Shown: positions 25,501 to 34,166, counted from the stretch's first letter. The stretch is DNA of 64,000 nt from Paenisporosarcina quisquiliarum_A (GCF_043641925.1 NZ_JBHZRU010000015.1:1-64000), one strand, 5' to 3'. Numbers and translations are program-made. Notes: generated from the letters alone by a model not told the origin.

Positions 25501-26118
25501 ATAAACGTAAATGCCAGCCGTTCCGTCTTGTATATAGAATGCTTTACCACCCCAGAATCCCATTCCTGTTGTAACTGTTCCAGTAACACTGATAAGTTTG
25601 TCAGTGTCTGTTACTGCACGAGCAGCAGCGATGTTTTCTAACACCTCAGCTTCAGGTGGAGGTGGTGGTGTCTCACCTTCCGAAATAATTGTAAATGCAT
25701 TTGCACTTCTTAAACCAGGAACCGTAAAGTATGCACCAAGCGTTCCTGAAATCGTCACTTCGGCTTTGAAGTTTTGAGGGTTATCTACTAAATTGATTCC
25801 TGTACGAACTGACCCTGAAGGTAATTGAACAGGAAGAATCTTAGACGCATCCGTTTCATTTGGGTCGTCTGCTAATCCTAAATTAGTAGCGGATGTAAAC
25901 GGTGCTTCTTGATCATAGCTTGTCCCGCTATTTGCGGTTCCTACAATAAAACCTTTAACCGTAGCCGCTCCCGAATTATTGGCTATAGCCTCTGCCACCG
26001 TTATCGGCTCGGCTGCTTGTACATTTGTTGAAGTAATAAATGGTGCGATTGTTGACATGACAAGTAAAAATGAGAAAACGATTTTACTAAAAACGCTTGT
26101 CCAATTGCTTTTTTTCAT
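22588..26118 (-). CDS. Large secreted nuclease (endonuclease/exonuclease/phosphatase domain)
   Basis: A 1176-residue exported protein. The signal peptide ends near VQAAE (residue 36). Next come nucleic-acid-binding OB-like modules (VAEAIANNSGAATVKGFIVG; LISVTGTVTTGMGFWGGKAFYIQDG), a chitobiase-like C-terminal module (AKIHYTVDGSTPT; TTIKAIAV) and further OB modules. An endonuclease/exonuclease/phosphatase domain carries LTVAAYNVENF, ITLVEVQDND, GTHLNSKGGD, VAGDMNDF and SDHDPILI, the metal and His/Asp set. Close in plan to extracellular DNases such as YhcR/NucH. No LPXTG sorting signal, so probably released. Likely roles are extracellular DNA degradation or phosphate and nucleoside scavenging. 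Confidence 0.85.
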   Translation of the reverse strand: MKKSNWTSVFSKIVFSFLLVMSTIAPFITSTNVQAAEPITVAEAIANNSGAATVKGFIVGTANSGTSYDQEAPFTSATNLGLADDPNETDASKILPVQLPSGSVRTGINLVDNPQNFKAEVTISGTLGAYFTVPGLRSANAFTIISEGETPPPPPEAEVLENIAAARAVTDTDKLISVTGTVTTGMGFWGGKAFYIQDGTAGIYVYTTAADVNPGDIVELEGKVSPYSGELQIQPSKITKLSSGNTLPAAQEITPAGVNEETQGERIQLNNVVITNLEKVNDYGTFEFTATHENGESVVIRNDNRNGLDYATFAQRYKEGELVNISGIASIYNTTYQVKTLGLESFDLVNKPAVYTDIYPGTVSEGTEIALITPIEGAKIHYTVDGSTPTTASPEYTGKIVLTKDTTIKAIAVSDTTSDVFSFTYNVLKVNDLQIRDIQGSGHYSDYTDATVNEITGVVTHLYNSANFVIQDITPDDDNTTSEAIMVNKTANGMEVGDVVTVAGTVEEWYYEGYSDMKDNDLPITRIRATTTVANGTHELPAPLIINKDIFPPTEIIDNDGLTLFDPAEDGIDFYESVELMRVAVSNAKVVGPQKYGEVIVVSGDSNTTFNDFGGINLSANDYNPERIVVDFDNESYIAKAGDFYTGEIVGVFGFGFGNYKLWAEESDLPELNVSERPDVVTDIEFKEDELTVAAYNVENFSTNTNNTPDEKVEKIAKSFVENMKSPDIITLVEVQDNDGPTASGSSDASASYERLIAAITAAGGPAYEWTDIAPEYDQDGGQPGGNIRVGYLYNPERVSLSEGTKGGSTEAVAWENGELTLNPGRILDLPQQNTRKPLAAQFEFQGEKVVVIGTHLNSKGGDQPLFGKNQPPYLGSEAERIELATMINDFIKKGQAQNPDLKVIVAGDMNDFEFTPALAALKGGILTNMVEKVPAGERFSYYYQGNSQVLDHVLVTNNLADQTVIDMIHINALYMEEHGRASDHDPILIRTSLKKPADGVVEEGEWEEEITNGEVRITIPENELFEETSIAVSEDKLTSLMESGKDVVLDYGQLEVNLDPNHVAKLVQEADGAVTFTYDQTADAEYVESSKGKHSETVLVDPFAFEMTDASGDEIELTGHLSFVWNFSEPIDHRHMKTFELDEKGKWKNAPVTSKGSKWTFKVKNTDAITIVKTK

Positions 26119-26357
26119 CTACTTCCACTCCTCGACGATTAGTTTTTACACGATCTGATTCTATCAGACGTTTACTATGGGAATATAAATGTTGTGTAAA
26201 CTTATTGTTATGATTGACTAGAATGAAATATTCCCTATTAAAATAAACTCCATCTACTAGTGTAAATTTTCTGAGAACTTTTTATAAGGCACTCATTACC
26301 TTATTTTGAATGCATGCCAAATAGCACGTTAGTTGTAAAAATTCTACAAATAACAAC

Positions 26358-26397
26358 ACAAAAACACCTATCGTTTTTTAACATTCGATAGGTGTTT
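26358..26397 (-). terminator. Terminator of the IDEAL-domain gene
   Basis: AAACACCTATCG / CGATAGGTGTTT arms around a 12-nt loop; TTTTTG follows on the minus strand. The rest of 26119-26435 shows only the AT-rich promoter side of the nuclease gene. Confidence 0.8.
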
Positions 26398-26435
26398 CTA
26401 CTCAGTATGAAATTTCAATGTCATGGCCTCCACGG

Positions 26436-26870
26436 TTATTGAATTAGTTTTTGAAACAAGCCTTCATCTCTATTTGCTAGAGCGTAATCTATCATTCGAT
26501 CACGGTATCCCTCTTCTAAAGAATGAATTGCTTCTCCCGCTTCTTCTAACACGTCGGACATAATTTCTGAATCCTCCATCTTTCCATGTTGCAAAATTGT
26601 TTGCAAATGAATATGGATATCTGACACAAGCAATAATTGATAGAGTGGTAAGCGGATAAAGCGATTTCCTTTTTGGAACACAAACACTTCTGACAAATTT
26701 TCCACTTGATACGTATTAAGATTTACAATGATTTCTTTTCCTTCTACAGGAATGAAGTGAAATAACTCTTCATCTTTTCGAATTGAGAAATACTGATAGG
26801 CAAATACCAGTTTCATTGTTTGACCTTCCTGCTTTGTATAAAACGGTTTCATTAATTGAACATGTAACAT
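26436..26870 (-). CDS. IDEAL-domain protein of unknown function
   Basis: A 144-residue cytosolic protein. The C-terminal RDRMIDYALANRDEGLFQKL fits the IDEAL domain, a short helix pair found in several Bacillus regulators (ComK-region and YpiB-type proteins). The first 85 residues are beta-rich (LVFAYQYFSIRKDEELFHF; IIVNLNTYQVENLSEVFVF) and unrecognised. GGAGGGGGAACAA directly before the ATG at 26870 supports this start; a second ATG at 26816 also has AGGAAGG. Confidence 0.65.
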   Translation of the reverse strand: MLHVQLMKPFYTKQEGQTMKLVFAYQYFSIRKDEELFHFIPVEGKEIIVNLNTYQVENLSEVFVFQKGNRFIRLPLYQLLLVSDIHIHLQTILQHGKMEDSEIMSDVLEEAGEAIHSLEEGYRDRMIDYALANRDEGLFQKLIQ

Positions 26871-27168
26871 TTGTTCCCCCTCCTTTTTTAGCAGAATATT
26901 CTGATTACTATTAGTTTATCACACTATACCCTAAAACGTGCAGGATAAATCTAGAAAATTACAGTTTGAAATGAAATAATTTGAGACTATCAAATTATTT
27001 ATTCCTCACCCCTTATAATCTATGAATCATATTACAAGTTATGAAGAAAGACCATTTAAGTGGATGCCGCTTTAAGATGTTTCCGAGGAGAAACTACAAA
27101 ATAAAAACAAGTTAATAGGTTCTGAGTATTCCTTTAGAGGTCACTGTGACCTTTTACATTATCAAAAT

Positions 27169-27216
27169 AAAAAAAAACTGTAACCAAGCTACTCAATAAG
27201 CGCTTGGTTACAGTTT
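27169..27216 (-). terminator. Intrinsic terminator of the 27250-27666 gene
   Basis: AAACTGTAACCAAGC / GCTTGGTTACAGTTT arms (15 bp) with a 12-nt loop; nine T follow on the minus strand. A very strong signal that supports real transcription of the gene upstream. Confidence 0.88.
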
Positions 27217-27249
27217 GACCTACCTTCAATAGACCGAAGTGTGGATGAC

Positions 27250-27666
27250 TTATTTTCCCGGTCTCCCACATGTGAAAAATGCAATTGACTGGGTATGATA
27301 TTGAATTAAAAATCCGGTTAAAATATTTTTTAATAATGCAGGAATTTGATCATCTAATTTTGAATTACTTTCAAAAGAACAAATACTATTTGTGAAATCA
27401 ATTTCTAAATTCATTATGGTACAACAATCGAAGTTCATCGTATGTATGATTGTTTTTCCATTCCCCTTACACTGAACGATTGTCGACTTCCTTTTCCCTT
27501 TAGGAGTCACATAAACGAGGAACTCCTGACGACCAAACTGATTTCTCTTTGAACTCTTTTCTAATCCCGGTAATTGCACTTCATAGCGTGGGCATACAAT
27601 CAACCTTTCCGTGGCAAATGTTATTAGTACATTAATAACAAATATTAGAATATTTGTTATATTCAA
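27250..27666 (-). CDS. Hypothetical protein, start uncertain
   Basis: A 138-codon frame from a TTG. The first 20 codons encode a hydrophobic stretch (NILIFVINVLITFATE), the rest a basic then Cys-containing soluble region (RQEFLVYVTPKGKRKSTIVQ; MNFDCCTIMNLEIDF; SIAFFTCGRPGK). No ribosome site is visible at the first codon, and the N-terminal stretch overlaps a palindromic AT-rich sequence, so the true start may be internal or the gene partly decayed. I do not recognise the family. The strong terminator argues that it is expressed. Confidence 0.45.
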   Translation of the reverse strand: MNITNILIFVINVLITFATERLIVCPRYEVQLPGLEKSSKRNQFGRQEFLVYVTPKGKRKSTIVQCKGNGKTIIHTMNFDCCTIMNLEIDFTNSICSFESNSKLDDQIPALLKNILTGFLIQYHTQSIAFFTCGRPGK

Positions 27667-27792
27667 TCATATCAAAAATCCTTTATTTCCGAAATAGAAT
27701 TTCCATTGTAGAAATAAGAATTTCCAATTCTTCATTTTCGCATTTTAAAGCCATTGTTTTTTGTATGGTTTGTGTTAAAAGGTGGAGATGAA

Positions 27793-28197
27793 ATGGAAAT
27801 TTATCAACTAATTGTTCAGTACAGAGATATGTCTGGAATGAGTCAGATTGAGGCGGCTAAGGAGTTAAGTATTACCCCTTCTGCATTATCAAAATACGAG
27901 AATAACAATGCACAAATTTCAATTAAAATGTTCGTGCAAATGTGTAAGATTTACGGGATTCCAAAAGATGTTTTTGTCAATGCACTTCTCCATCCTGAAG
28001 AATTGACGATCAGAAACCTTCCTATTGCTAAGGAAAAATCAGATGATTACGATGAATTTTCTACTGATCATATTTTGGATCTGTATAAGGCCAATCCAAT
28101 TTACTTTCAATATTTCCATGTATTTAATGAACTACCGGCCGATAAACAAGAGCCTTTTATTCAAATGTTGAAATCATTTATTGCATTTCAACGCTAA
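27793..28197 (+). CDS. XRE-family helix-turn-helix regulator
   Basis: A 134-residue DNA-binding protein. Residues 1-60 are an HTH_3 domain (IVQYRDMSGMSQIEAAKELSITPSALSKYENNNAQISIKMFVQMCKIYGI). The C-terminal 70 residues are acidic with no known effector domain. AAAAGGTGGAG lies 6 nt upstream of the ATG at 27793; the longer frame to 27754 lacks a site. It may act on the adjacent ywqB-ywqA pair or on itself. Confidence 0.82.
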   Translation: MEIYQLIVQYRDMSGMSQIEAAKELSITPSALSKYENNNAQISIKMFVQMCKIYGIPKDVFVNALLHPEELTIRNLPIAKEKSDDYDEFSTDHILDLYKANPIYFQYFHVFNELPADKQEPFIQMLKSFIAFQR

Positions 28198-28259
28198 TTC
28201 TTTCCTCATTCATTTACGGATGCACCATTTTACCCGTATAATGAAAGGAAAGTTTTTTT

Positions 28260-29822
28260 TTGGAGATGTTATCTTTGACGCAATCCTTATTTAATTTAAC
28301 TGTGCGTTATCAATCGCAATTAGAGCGATGGATGGCGACAATATATGATACATTGCATCCTTCTCATTCGGAAGATGAGGAGCTTGTCCGACGTGCCGCC
28401 TTTATTGTTCGCAATGGGGCTATTAAAGTTACCAATTACGACCCTTATAATCATCGAATTGACGGAGTTGTCCAAGATGTCGTTCCTGTACAGGTTCGTC
28501 TCTTAATTACCGAAGAAGCGTCATTTTGTTCATGTCCTGCTGATGAGTTTTGCAGACATCGGTTAGCCGTTATTTTTAGTTTGTATCAGCAAAAGTCATC
28601 TTTATCCGATTGGCTACAGCAATGGCGTCTTAAGAAAACCGAACAACTATCTTTATTAGCAAATGAACGGACACCTGAAAGTTGGAAGACGGTTGTTGAA
28701 GCTACTTTTCACGCAGTCTCTGCAGATGCTAATTGGAAAGAAAGATATCGTATAGACTATTCCATTCAAAACATTCAACAGCGAATTAAAAAATTCACAC
28801 CTTTTGAACGGGAATGGCAGCCCTTATACCGTCTATTCACTAGTACAGTACTTTTACGAATTCTCCTTACCCAAATCGAAGAAAATGAATTGTTCCATCT
28901 AAGAACTACTATTCAATCAGAGATCGAAAACATTCAACATGAAATGCAATCTCTTGCCAATAAACCGCGATTATTTGCAGCTGATCCTTTTTACGACTCA
29001 CTAGCAAAGCAAATTCGAGAAATTGCACAAAATACGAACGGACTTTTCGCTTTAAGATTTCAGTTAGTGCGCTTATTTTGGGAACATCTATTTACTGAGA
29101 AGAAAATGCGTGAAAATGAAATCGCCTTTTTCGAAACGAATCGAAGTGATTCTTCTCTGTATTTAGCGCTCTTCTATGTTCTTCTACAAAAAAAGGATTC
29201 ACTCGAGACTCTTGTAGAAGACATTAACTCTTCACAGTTAGTCGAATGGATCTATGTAGCAAAACTTGCAGAGTCATTGAACGATCCAGATTCATTGCAA
29301 ATTTTGTTAACAGCAATTCGTCCTTTTATACACGAATTTGTTAATTCGAGTTTTTCACCTTGGAATCGATCACAGATCATTTCTCAGTTGTATGGTTTAT
29401 ATAAGCAAATTGAAATGCCTGACGATCAGCGAGAAGAATTGTTTTGGCAATTCGGTTCATTTGGATTACGTGCATACTCTGACTTCTTAATTGACCAACA
29501 ACGTTTTGATGACTGGGTTGCTTTACACCATCGATTCTCCTCGACACTGGATTACGCAGAATCGTGTGGAATGAAAACGGTCATTCAAGAATCGCCTGAG
29601 AGTACATTACCTCTTTACCATGTATTAGCTATTAAAGAAGTGCGTGAAAGAAATCGTCATAGCTATAAACAAGCAGTGCGCATATGGAAGAAGATGAAAG
29701 CGGCTGCGAAGAAAAGTGGAAAAGTAGATTATTGGAATTCCTATGTACAGGAAATTCAATCAAAATATAAGCGTTTACGCGCACTACAAGAAGAGATACA
29801 GAAAGGAAACTTATCATTATGA
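28260..29822 (+). CDS. ywqB: SWIM zinc-finger protein (YwqB-like)
   Basis: A 520-residue protein with a SWIM zinc motif (CSCPADEFCRH; Cys 90, 92, 98 and His 100) in an otherwise helical protein. SWIM proteins of this type are paired with SNF2 helicases, and its stop overlaps the start of ywqA by 4 nt. B. subtilis has the same pair. A role in DNA or RNA handling with YwqA is inferred. The start is taken as the TTG at 28260, 7 nt after AAAGGAAAG; ATG at 28266 is possible. Confidence 0.8.
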   Translation: MEMLSLTQSLFNLTVRYQSQLERWMATIYDTLHPSHSEDEELVRRAAFIVRNGAIKVTNYDPYNHRIDGVVQDVVPVQVRLLITEEASFCSCPADEFCRHRLAVIFSLYQQKSSLSDWLQQWRLKKTEQLSLLANERTPESWKTVVEATFHAVSADANWKERYRIDYSIQNIQQRIKKFTPFEREWQPLYRLFTSTVLLRILLTQIEENELFHLRTTIQSEIENIQHEMQSLANKPRLFAADPFYDSLAKQIREIAQNTNGLFALRFQLVRLFWEHLFTEKKMRENEIAFFETNRSDSSLYLALFYVLLQKKDSLETLVEDINSSQLVEWIYVAKLAESLNDPDSLQILLTAIRPFIHEFVNSSFSPWNRSQIISQLYGLYKQIEMPDDQREELFWQFGSFGLRAYSDFLIDQQRFDDWVALHHRFSSTLDYAESCGMKTVIQESPESTLPLYHVLAIKEVRERNRHSYKQAVRIWKKMKAAAKKSGKVDYWNSYVQEIQSKYKRLRALQEEIQKGNLSL

Positions 29823-32560
29823 AAAACAATCCTTCTCGTGTATCACCATTCTTAAAACAACTGCATATCTCGATTGAAACGAGTGACGAAGGCACTTTTA
29901 CTCTTCATGCATACAACGATGAGGGGATGCGCTTATTTGTGGAGCAATGGGTTCCATTTTTAACATTTCGACATGAAGCTTCCTTTTATGGATTACATCA
30001 TGATGAAGCGGCTCATTTTACTGCTCTCGATATGATTGAAATGTTTTCAAGTGATACAAAGCACCCATTTGTCCAAGTTAATGGTCATTCACCAAACGAT
30101 CAAGAACTATTGGCTTCACTTGAGAAAACAGCAAGTGCATGGAATGACGAAAACTTGTGGGATTCCATTACTTTGGATGAGAATCGATTAATCATTGACT
30201 ATCCTGAGTTATCTGATTCAGGACAATTTGTGTTATCACGTGCTATTCAGCAAAAGCTTTATGGTGCTGGATTAACAATGACGGATATTCCAAGCCTGTT
30301 GCCCTTCTTTAAACAAGGTGGCTGGCCAATCAAGTCGAAAAACCAACAATCAGATGTTGTAGTAGCAATTCGATTGAGTGAACCTGAATCACTTTCAGAA
30401 GACTGGCAGTTAGAGACTGTTGTACGTGGTAAGAAAAGCTCTGTTCATTGGACTCCGCCATTTAGAAAAAAACAGGCAGATATAGCAGACGCCTTACCTG
30501 AGAAATGGAGAGAGTTCGGAACTTTCATTCAAACAACGCAAGAACAAATGATTGATTTGTTAAATATAGAAGCTGATTCAAACAAGTTTCTTTCGAAAAC
30601 TTTATCAGACTTAGATGTTCGTGCATTTTTAAGGGATGATGCTGCTCGATTACAAGCATTAGGTTTTGACGTAATTTTACCTTCATGGTTGAAAGCTGTT
30701 AAAGAGTCAAAACTTCGAGTTAAGTCAAATGCTAATACAACTTCATTTAAAACCACGGCAGGTTTAAATGAAATCCTGACATTCGACTGGCACTTCTCTT
30801 TAAATGGCCAAAAGATATCAGAAGATCAGTTTAAGCAAATGGTTGATGAAAATCGCGAATTTATTCGCGCCGGTAATGAATGGTTCAGAATTGATTCAAC
30901 GTGGATGCATGAAATTAGAGCCTTAATGGATCAAACAGACTCTGAAAACTGGACTGTTAAGGAGTTATTATTCCGCGAATTACCTGAGGAACTAACGCTA
31001 AATCCAGATGATTTAGAAGAAGAGGATGATCCGTTATTTCAATTTGAATTAACTCAATCTCTTCAAAGGTACCTAGAACAATTGCAGGATAAAAAAGGAT
31101 TACCAACGACAACGGTCTCCCCTCTTTTATTAACTGATTTACGTCCTTACCAGCAACAAGGATTTGACTGGCTCGTCTTTATGCGTGAACAAGGATTTGG
31201 TGTGTGTTTAGCTGATGATATGGGATTAGGTAAAACCGTACAGCTCATCGCTTATTTGTTGCATATACACCGCACACAATCCGTCCAGGAACCTTCTTTT
31301 ATTATTTGTCCGACTTCTGTTCTAGGAAATTGGCAGAAAGAACTGGCACGGTTTGCGCCTGATTTACGTGTTCACGTACATTATGGTCAACTTCGTTCTA
31401 AGGATGAATCCTTTGCATCTGAGTTAGCACAAATTAAGCCAGATGTCGTTTTAACCACTTACGGAACTGCTTCACAAGATGCTGAATCATTATGCGAAGT
31501 AACTTGGGCAAGCGTGACTTTAGATGAAGCTCAAAATATAAAAAATATGCACACGAAGCAATCTCGTGCGATTCGCAAATTACAAGGTGCTCATCACTTA
31601 GCACTTACGGGGACACCAGTAGAAAATCGATTGTCAGAGCTTTGGGCTATTTTCGACTTCATTTATAAAGGTTATTTAGGCAATTTCCGTAAGTTCCAAG
31701 AAGGGTTTATTGCCCCAATTGAACGAGATGAATCAGAAGAACATAAACGAAAGTTACGTGCCAAGATACGACCATTTTTAATGCGTCGAACGAAACAAGA
31801 TCCAGATTTGTTATTAAATTTACCAAACAAACAAGAGCAAAGAGAGTATTGTCCATTAACGACAGAACAAGCTGCTTTATATGAAAGTTTAATACAGGAA
31901 ACGTTGTTTAAACTCGAAACTCTGACAGGATTCGAGAAAAAAGGACTTATTTTAAAGATGTTAAGCAAGCTGAAGCAATTGTGCAATCACCCAGCTTTGT
32001 ATTTGAAAGAGGGATTTGGGCCAGCCGAGGATATGATGGAGCGATCTGAAAAATTAGCTAGAATTGTTACGCTTGCGGCTGAAATCGCAGCACGCGGTGA
32101 GCAATGCCTCATTTTCACACAATATATTGGAATGGGTCATTTACTCCAACATTGTCTATCTGAGCTGTATGACATTGAAACGCCATTCTTAAGTGGAAGT
32201 ATGCCAAAGCAACAACGAGATAACTTAGTTGAAGCATTCCAAGAAAAAGAATTTCCCGTCTTCCTACTGTCATTAAAAGCAGGAGGAACTGGTTTAAATT
32301 TAACGGCTGCAAATCATGTCTTACACGCAGATCGATGGTGGAATCCAGCTGTTGAAAATCAAGCGACTGATCGCGCTTACCGTATTGGACAAACTAAATT
32401 TGTTCATGTTCATAAGTTCGTAACGATTGGAACGATTGAAGAAAAAATCGATAAATTGTTAAGTGATAAACAAGCATTGTCTGAAGATCTCATTCAATCA
32501 AGTCAATGGATTACAGAACTTGATGACAATGATTTACGTGATTTATTAACATTGGGATAG
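29819..32560 (+). CDS. ywqA: SNF2-family DNA helicase/translocase (YwqA)
   Basis: A 913-residue ATPase. The N-terminal 420 residues are the bacterial SNF2-associated domain. The motor carries RPYQQQGFDWL, the Walker A DDMGLGKTVQ, TTYGTASQD, the DEAQ box (LDEAQNIKN), LTGTPVENR, then LSLKAGGTGLNLTAAN and QATDRAYRIGQ in the second RecA lobe. Such proteins move along duplex DNA and remodel bound proteins. Coupled to ywqB. A bidirectional terminator follows. Confidence 0.92.
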   Translation: MKNNPSRVSPFLKQLHISIETSDEGTFTLHAYNDEGMRLFVEQWVPFLTFRHEASFYGLHHDEAAHFTALDMIEMFSSDTKHPFVQVNGHSPNDQELLASLEKTASAWNDENLWDSITLDENRLIIDYPELSDSGQFVLSRAIQQKLYGAGLTMTDIPSLLPFFKQGGWPIKSKNQQSDVVVAIRLSEPESLSEDWQLETVVRGKKSSVHWTPPFRKKQADIADALPEKWREFGTFIQTTQEQMIDLLNIEADSNKFLSKTLSDLDVRAFLRDDAARLQALGFDVILPSWLKAVKESKLRVKSNANTTSFKTTAGLNEILTFDWHFSLNGQKISEDQFKQMVDENREFIRAGNEWFRIDSTWMHEIRALMDQTDSENWTVKELLFRELPEELTLNPDDLEEEDDPLFQFELTQSLQRYLEQLQDKKGLPTTTVSPLLLTDLRPYQQQGFDWLVFMREQGFGVCLADDMGLGKTVQLIAYLLHIHRTQSVQEPSFIICPTSVLGNWQKELARFAPDLRVHVHYGQLRSKDESFASELAQIKPDVVLTTYGTASQDAESLCEVTWASVTLDEAQNIKNMHTKQSRAIRKLQGAHHLALTGTPVENRLSELWAIFDFIYKGYLGNFRKFQEGFIAPIERDESEEHKRKLRAKIRPFLMRRTKQDPDLLLNLPNKQEQREYCPLTTEQAALYESLIQETLFKLETLTGFEKKGLILKMLSKLKQLCNHPALYLKEGFGPAEDMMERSEKLARIVTLAAEIAARGEQCLIFTQYIGMGHLLQHCLSELYDIETPFLSGSMPKQQRDNLVEAFQEKEFPVFLLSLKAGGTGLNLTAANHVLHADRWWNPAVENQATDRAYRIGQTKFVHVHKFVTIGTIEEKIDKLLSDKQALSEDLIQSSQWITELDDNDLRDLLTLG

Positions 32561-32571
32561 TTTTATATTTG

Positions 32572-32604
32572 AAACCGGCCGTGCTTCTATCGGCCGGTTT
32601 TCTC
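32572..32604. terminator. Bidirectional terminator between ywqA and the ssbB operon
   Basis: Perfect 10-bp arms AAACCGGCCG / CGGCCGGTTT with a 9-nt loop; TTTTCTC on the plus strand and TTTCAAATATAAAA on the minus strand. Confidence 0.8.
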
Positions 32605-32616
32605 TCGATTTAGATG

Positions 32617-32847
32617 CTATCTTTCTCTCGGAATCGTGATTAAGGGTTCTTGAAGTTGTCTTTCAAGAACTTGGATGCGCTCATTCAAATTCGCTATGAT
32701 ACGAATCATTTGTGTCATATGTAATTCCATTCGAATGAGATGTTCAGGAGAACCTTTCATATTGGATGAATTCCTTTCTTCTTGTATAGAAGTATCGTGC
32801 AATTGATTTTCAAAATAACCAGCGGTGCGGTCTACCGCGGTTTTCAT
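32617..32847 (-). CDS. Small helical protein downstream of ssbB
   Basis: A 76-residue protein starting 3 nt after the ssbB stop. The C-terminal half (HMTQMIRIIANLNERIQVLERQLQEP) looks like an amphipathic coiled coil. The ribosome site for the first ATG is weak; an internal ATG (codon 30) has AAAGGA 11 nt upstream. No family recognised. Co-transcription with ssbB is likely because no terminator separates them. Confidence 0.55.
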   Translation of the reverse strand: MKTAVDRTAGYFENQLHDTSIQEERNSSNMKGSPEHLIRMELHMTQMIRIIANLNERIQVLERQLQEPLITIPRER

Positions 32848-32850
32848 GCA

Positions 32851-33270
32851 TTAAGTTATTGGTAATTCACGTTGTTCTTCTTCTGTGAAAACAAAATCAT
32901 TTGGAAGTTCTATCTCTGGTACTGATGTCGTCGCATCGAGTTTGTTTTCTACTTTTGGTTTTGTGGCTAGGAACTGAACTTCTTCACCGACAACTTCCGT
33001 AACAAATACTCGACTCCCGTCTTCTTTTTGATAAGATCTGGATTGTATTCGCCCACTGACTCCAATCAAAGATCCTTTCCCACAATACTTAACGGTGTTT
33101 TCGGCCAGTTTACCCCAAACTGTACACAAAACAAAATCGGCATCTTCACCTTTCTGGTTCTTAAAAGTCCTCGTAACAGCTAAAACAAAACTCGCTTGAA
33201 CACGACCTTCAGACAACTGTCTTAACACTGGATCCTTCGTAATTCTGCCAATCATCCCTACTTGATTCAC
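32851..33270 (-). CDS. ssbB: Single-stranded DNA-binding protein, SsbB type
   Basis: A 139-residue OB-fold SSB: GMIGRITKDPVLR, VQASFVLAVTR, FVLCTVWGKLAENTVKYCGKGSLIGVSGRI and QSRSYQKEDG. It lacks the acidic DDDLPF tip of housekeeping SsbA, as in the competence-linked SsbB (YwpH), and the genomic place next to ywpF and ywqA is that of ssbB. GTG start after AGGAGGGAGGTG. A palindrome with an AT-box lies upstream. Confidence 0.87.
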   Translation of the reverse strand: MNQVGMIGRITKDPVLRQLSEGRVQASFVLAVTRTFKNQKGEDADFVLCTVWGKLAENTVKYCGKGSLIGVSGRIQSRSYQKEDGSRVFVTEVVGEEVQFLATKPKVENKLDATTSVPEIELPNDFVFTEEEQRELPIT

Positions 33271-33331
33271 TTATTCACCTCCCTCCTTCGCTATATTTCG
33301 TATCTTATCGACAACCTTAAATTGTGTGCAA

Positions 33332-33356
33332 CTAGGCAAAAATTTGTTTTGCCTAG
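33332..33356. promoter_or_regulatory. Palindrome with AT-box upstream of ssbB
   Basis: CTAGGCAAAA / TTTTGCCTAG perfect 10-bp arms, 5-bp centre. AAAA-N5-TTTT inside it equals one ComK AT-box, but I find no second box at the required spacing. It could instead be a repressor operator or weak terminator (TTTT follows on the plus strand). Confidence 0.35.
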
Positions 33357-33535
33357 TTTTCCGCCTCTAATAATTCCATTTTCAGCTATGCTTAAAAAAG
33401 GTTTTATTGGATATTCGCACGTGAGAGTAAGGTTAAGTGGTTTTTTGAAATGACGAAGTTACCCAATTCCTCAAGTTTTTTAATCTTGTGATATAATAAA
33501 CATACTTAACACTACATGAAAGGCTGTGATATTTG

Positions 33536-33982
33536 GTGAAAACGTTTAAAATGTTGTCTATGACAGTGGTTCATAACGATGAAATTCTTCCGATTCCACT
33601 TGTGGATGGCATTATTATTAACCAAGAAAACAGCCATCGAGCGTGGATTTTAGAAATGTATATTGATAAGAACGACAGTACTTTTTTTGAACAATTTGAA
33701 GAGTCAAAAGAAGTAATTGATGTAAAAGTAGTTATTTCATATCCAGAAAATGAACCTGCTACCTTCGAAGTCGTAGTATATTCGATCAAAAAAATTGGTG
33801 ACTATGTTTCCGTATTATTAAAAGGGACTTTAAAAGTCGTAAGACGCAAATATGCAGAACAATTACTAAGTGAACTCATTTCAGACGGATTATCCGGAGA
33901 CGAACTTGTGTCCCGCTTCGAAGCAGATATGCGCTCTCGACCACAACTAAAAAAAGATTTAGCTAACCAGCAAAAGGCATAA
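33536..33982 (+). CDS. ywpF: YwpF-like protein
   Basis: A 148-residue protein of the YwpF family (function unknown), beta-rich with VDGIIINQENSHRAWILEMYI and the basic helical end RRKYAEQLLSELISDGLSGDEL. Conserved place next to ssbB in B. subtilis. GTG at 33536 gives the family N-terminus; TTG at 33533 precedes it. An extended -10 element (TGATATAAT at 33489-33497) lies about 40 bp upstream with a weak -35. Confidence 0.75.
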   Translation: MKTFKMLSMTVVHNDEILPIPLVDGIIINQENSHRAWILEMYIDKNDSTFFEQFEESKEVIDVKVVISYPENEPATFEVVVYSIKKIGDYVSVLLKGTLKVVRRKYAEQLLSELISDGLSGDELVSRFEADMRSRPQLKKDLANQQKA

Positions 33983-34014
33983 CACTCGACATGGTGTTAT
34001 GCCTTTATTTTTTT
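33976..34014 (+). terminator. Terminator of ywpF
   Basis: GGCATAACAC / GTGTTATGCC arms overlapping the stop codon, followed by TTTATTTTTTT. Confidence 0.88.
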
Positions 34015-34027
34015 CAATAGATAACAA

Positions 34028-34122
34028 TTACAACTGAGATTGAGACAACCAAGATTGCTAGATTCTTAACTGAGCAACTGGCCCACCAACAGAAATACCC
34101 GCGGAGCTTTAGCGAGCGGGGC
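34028..34122. repeat. Partial third copy of the 458-bp unit (tail only)
   Basis: TTACAACTGAGAT, AACCAAGAT and TTAACTGAGC cores followed by ACCAACAGAAA and CCCGCGGAGCTTTAGCGAGC match the right end of copy A. One internal spacing is shortened, so the phase is broken here. Confidence 0.6.
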
Positions 34123-34128
34123 CTTTTT
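34098..34128 (+). terminator. Possible terminator-like GC hairpin
   Basis: CCCGC ... GCGGG around GGAGCTTTAGCGA, followed by GCC and TTTTT. The same GC block recurs at 34512-34536 without the T run. Confidence 0.4.
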
Positions 34129-34166
34129 GTTTGGAGATGCTATGTAAGATAATTCACTTTGAACAA

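Noticed and set aside
27138..27152. AGGTCA-CTG-TGACCT palindrome
   Set aside because: Short, alone, with no promoter beside it; could be an operator but nothing supports that.
33338..33350. ComK K-box before ssbB
   Set aside because: Only one AAAA-N5-TTTT box is found; a K-box needs two at set spacing. Kept only as a low-confidence palindrome.
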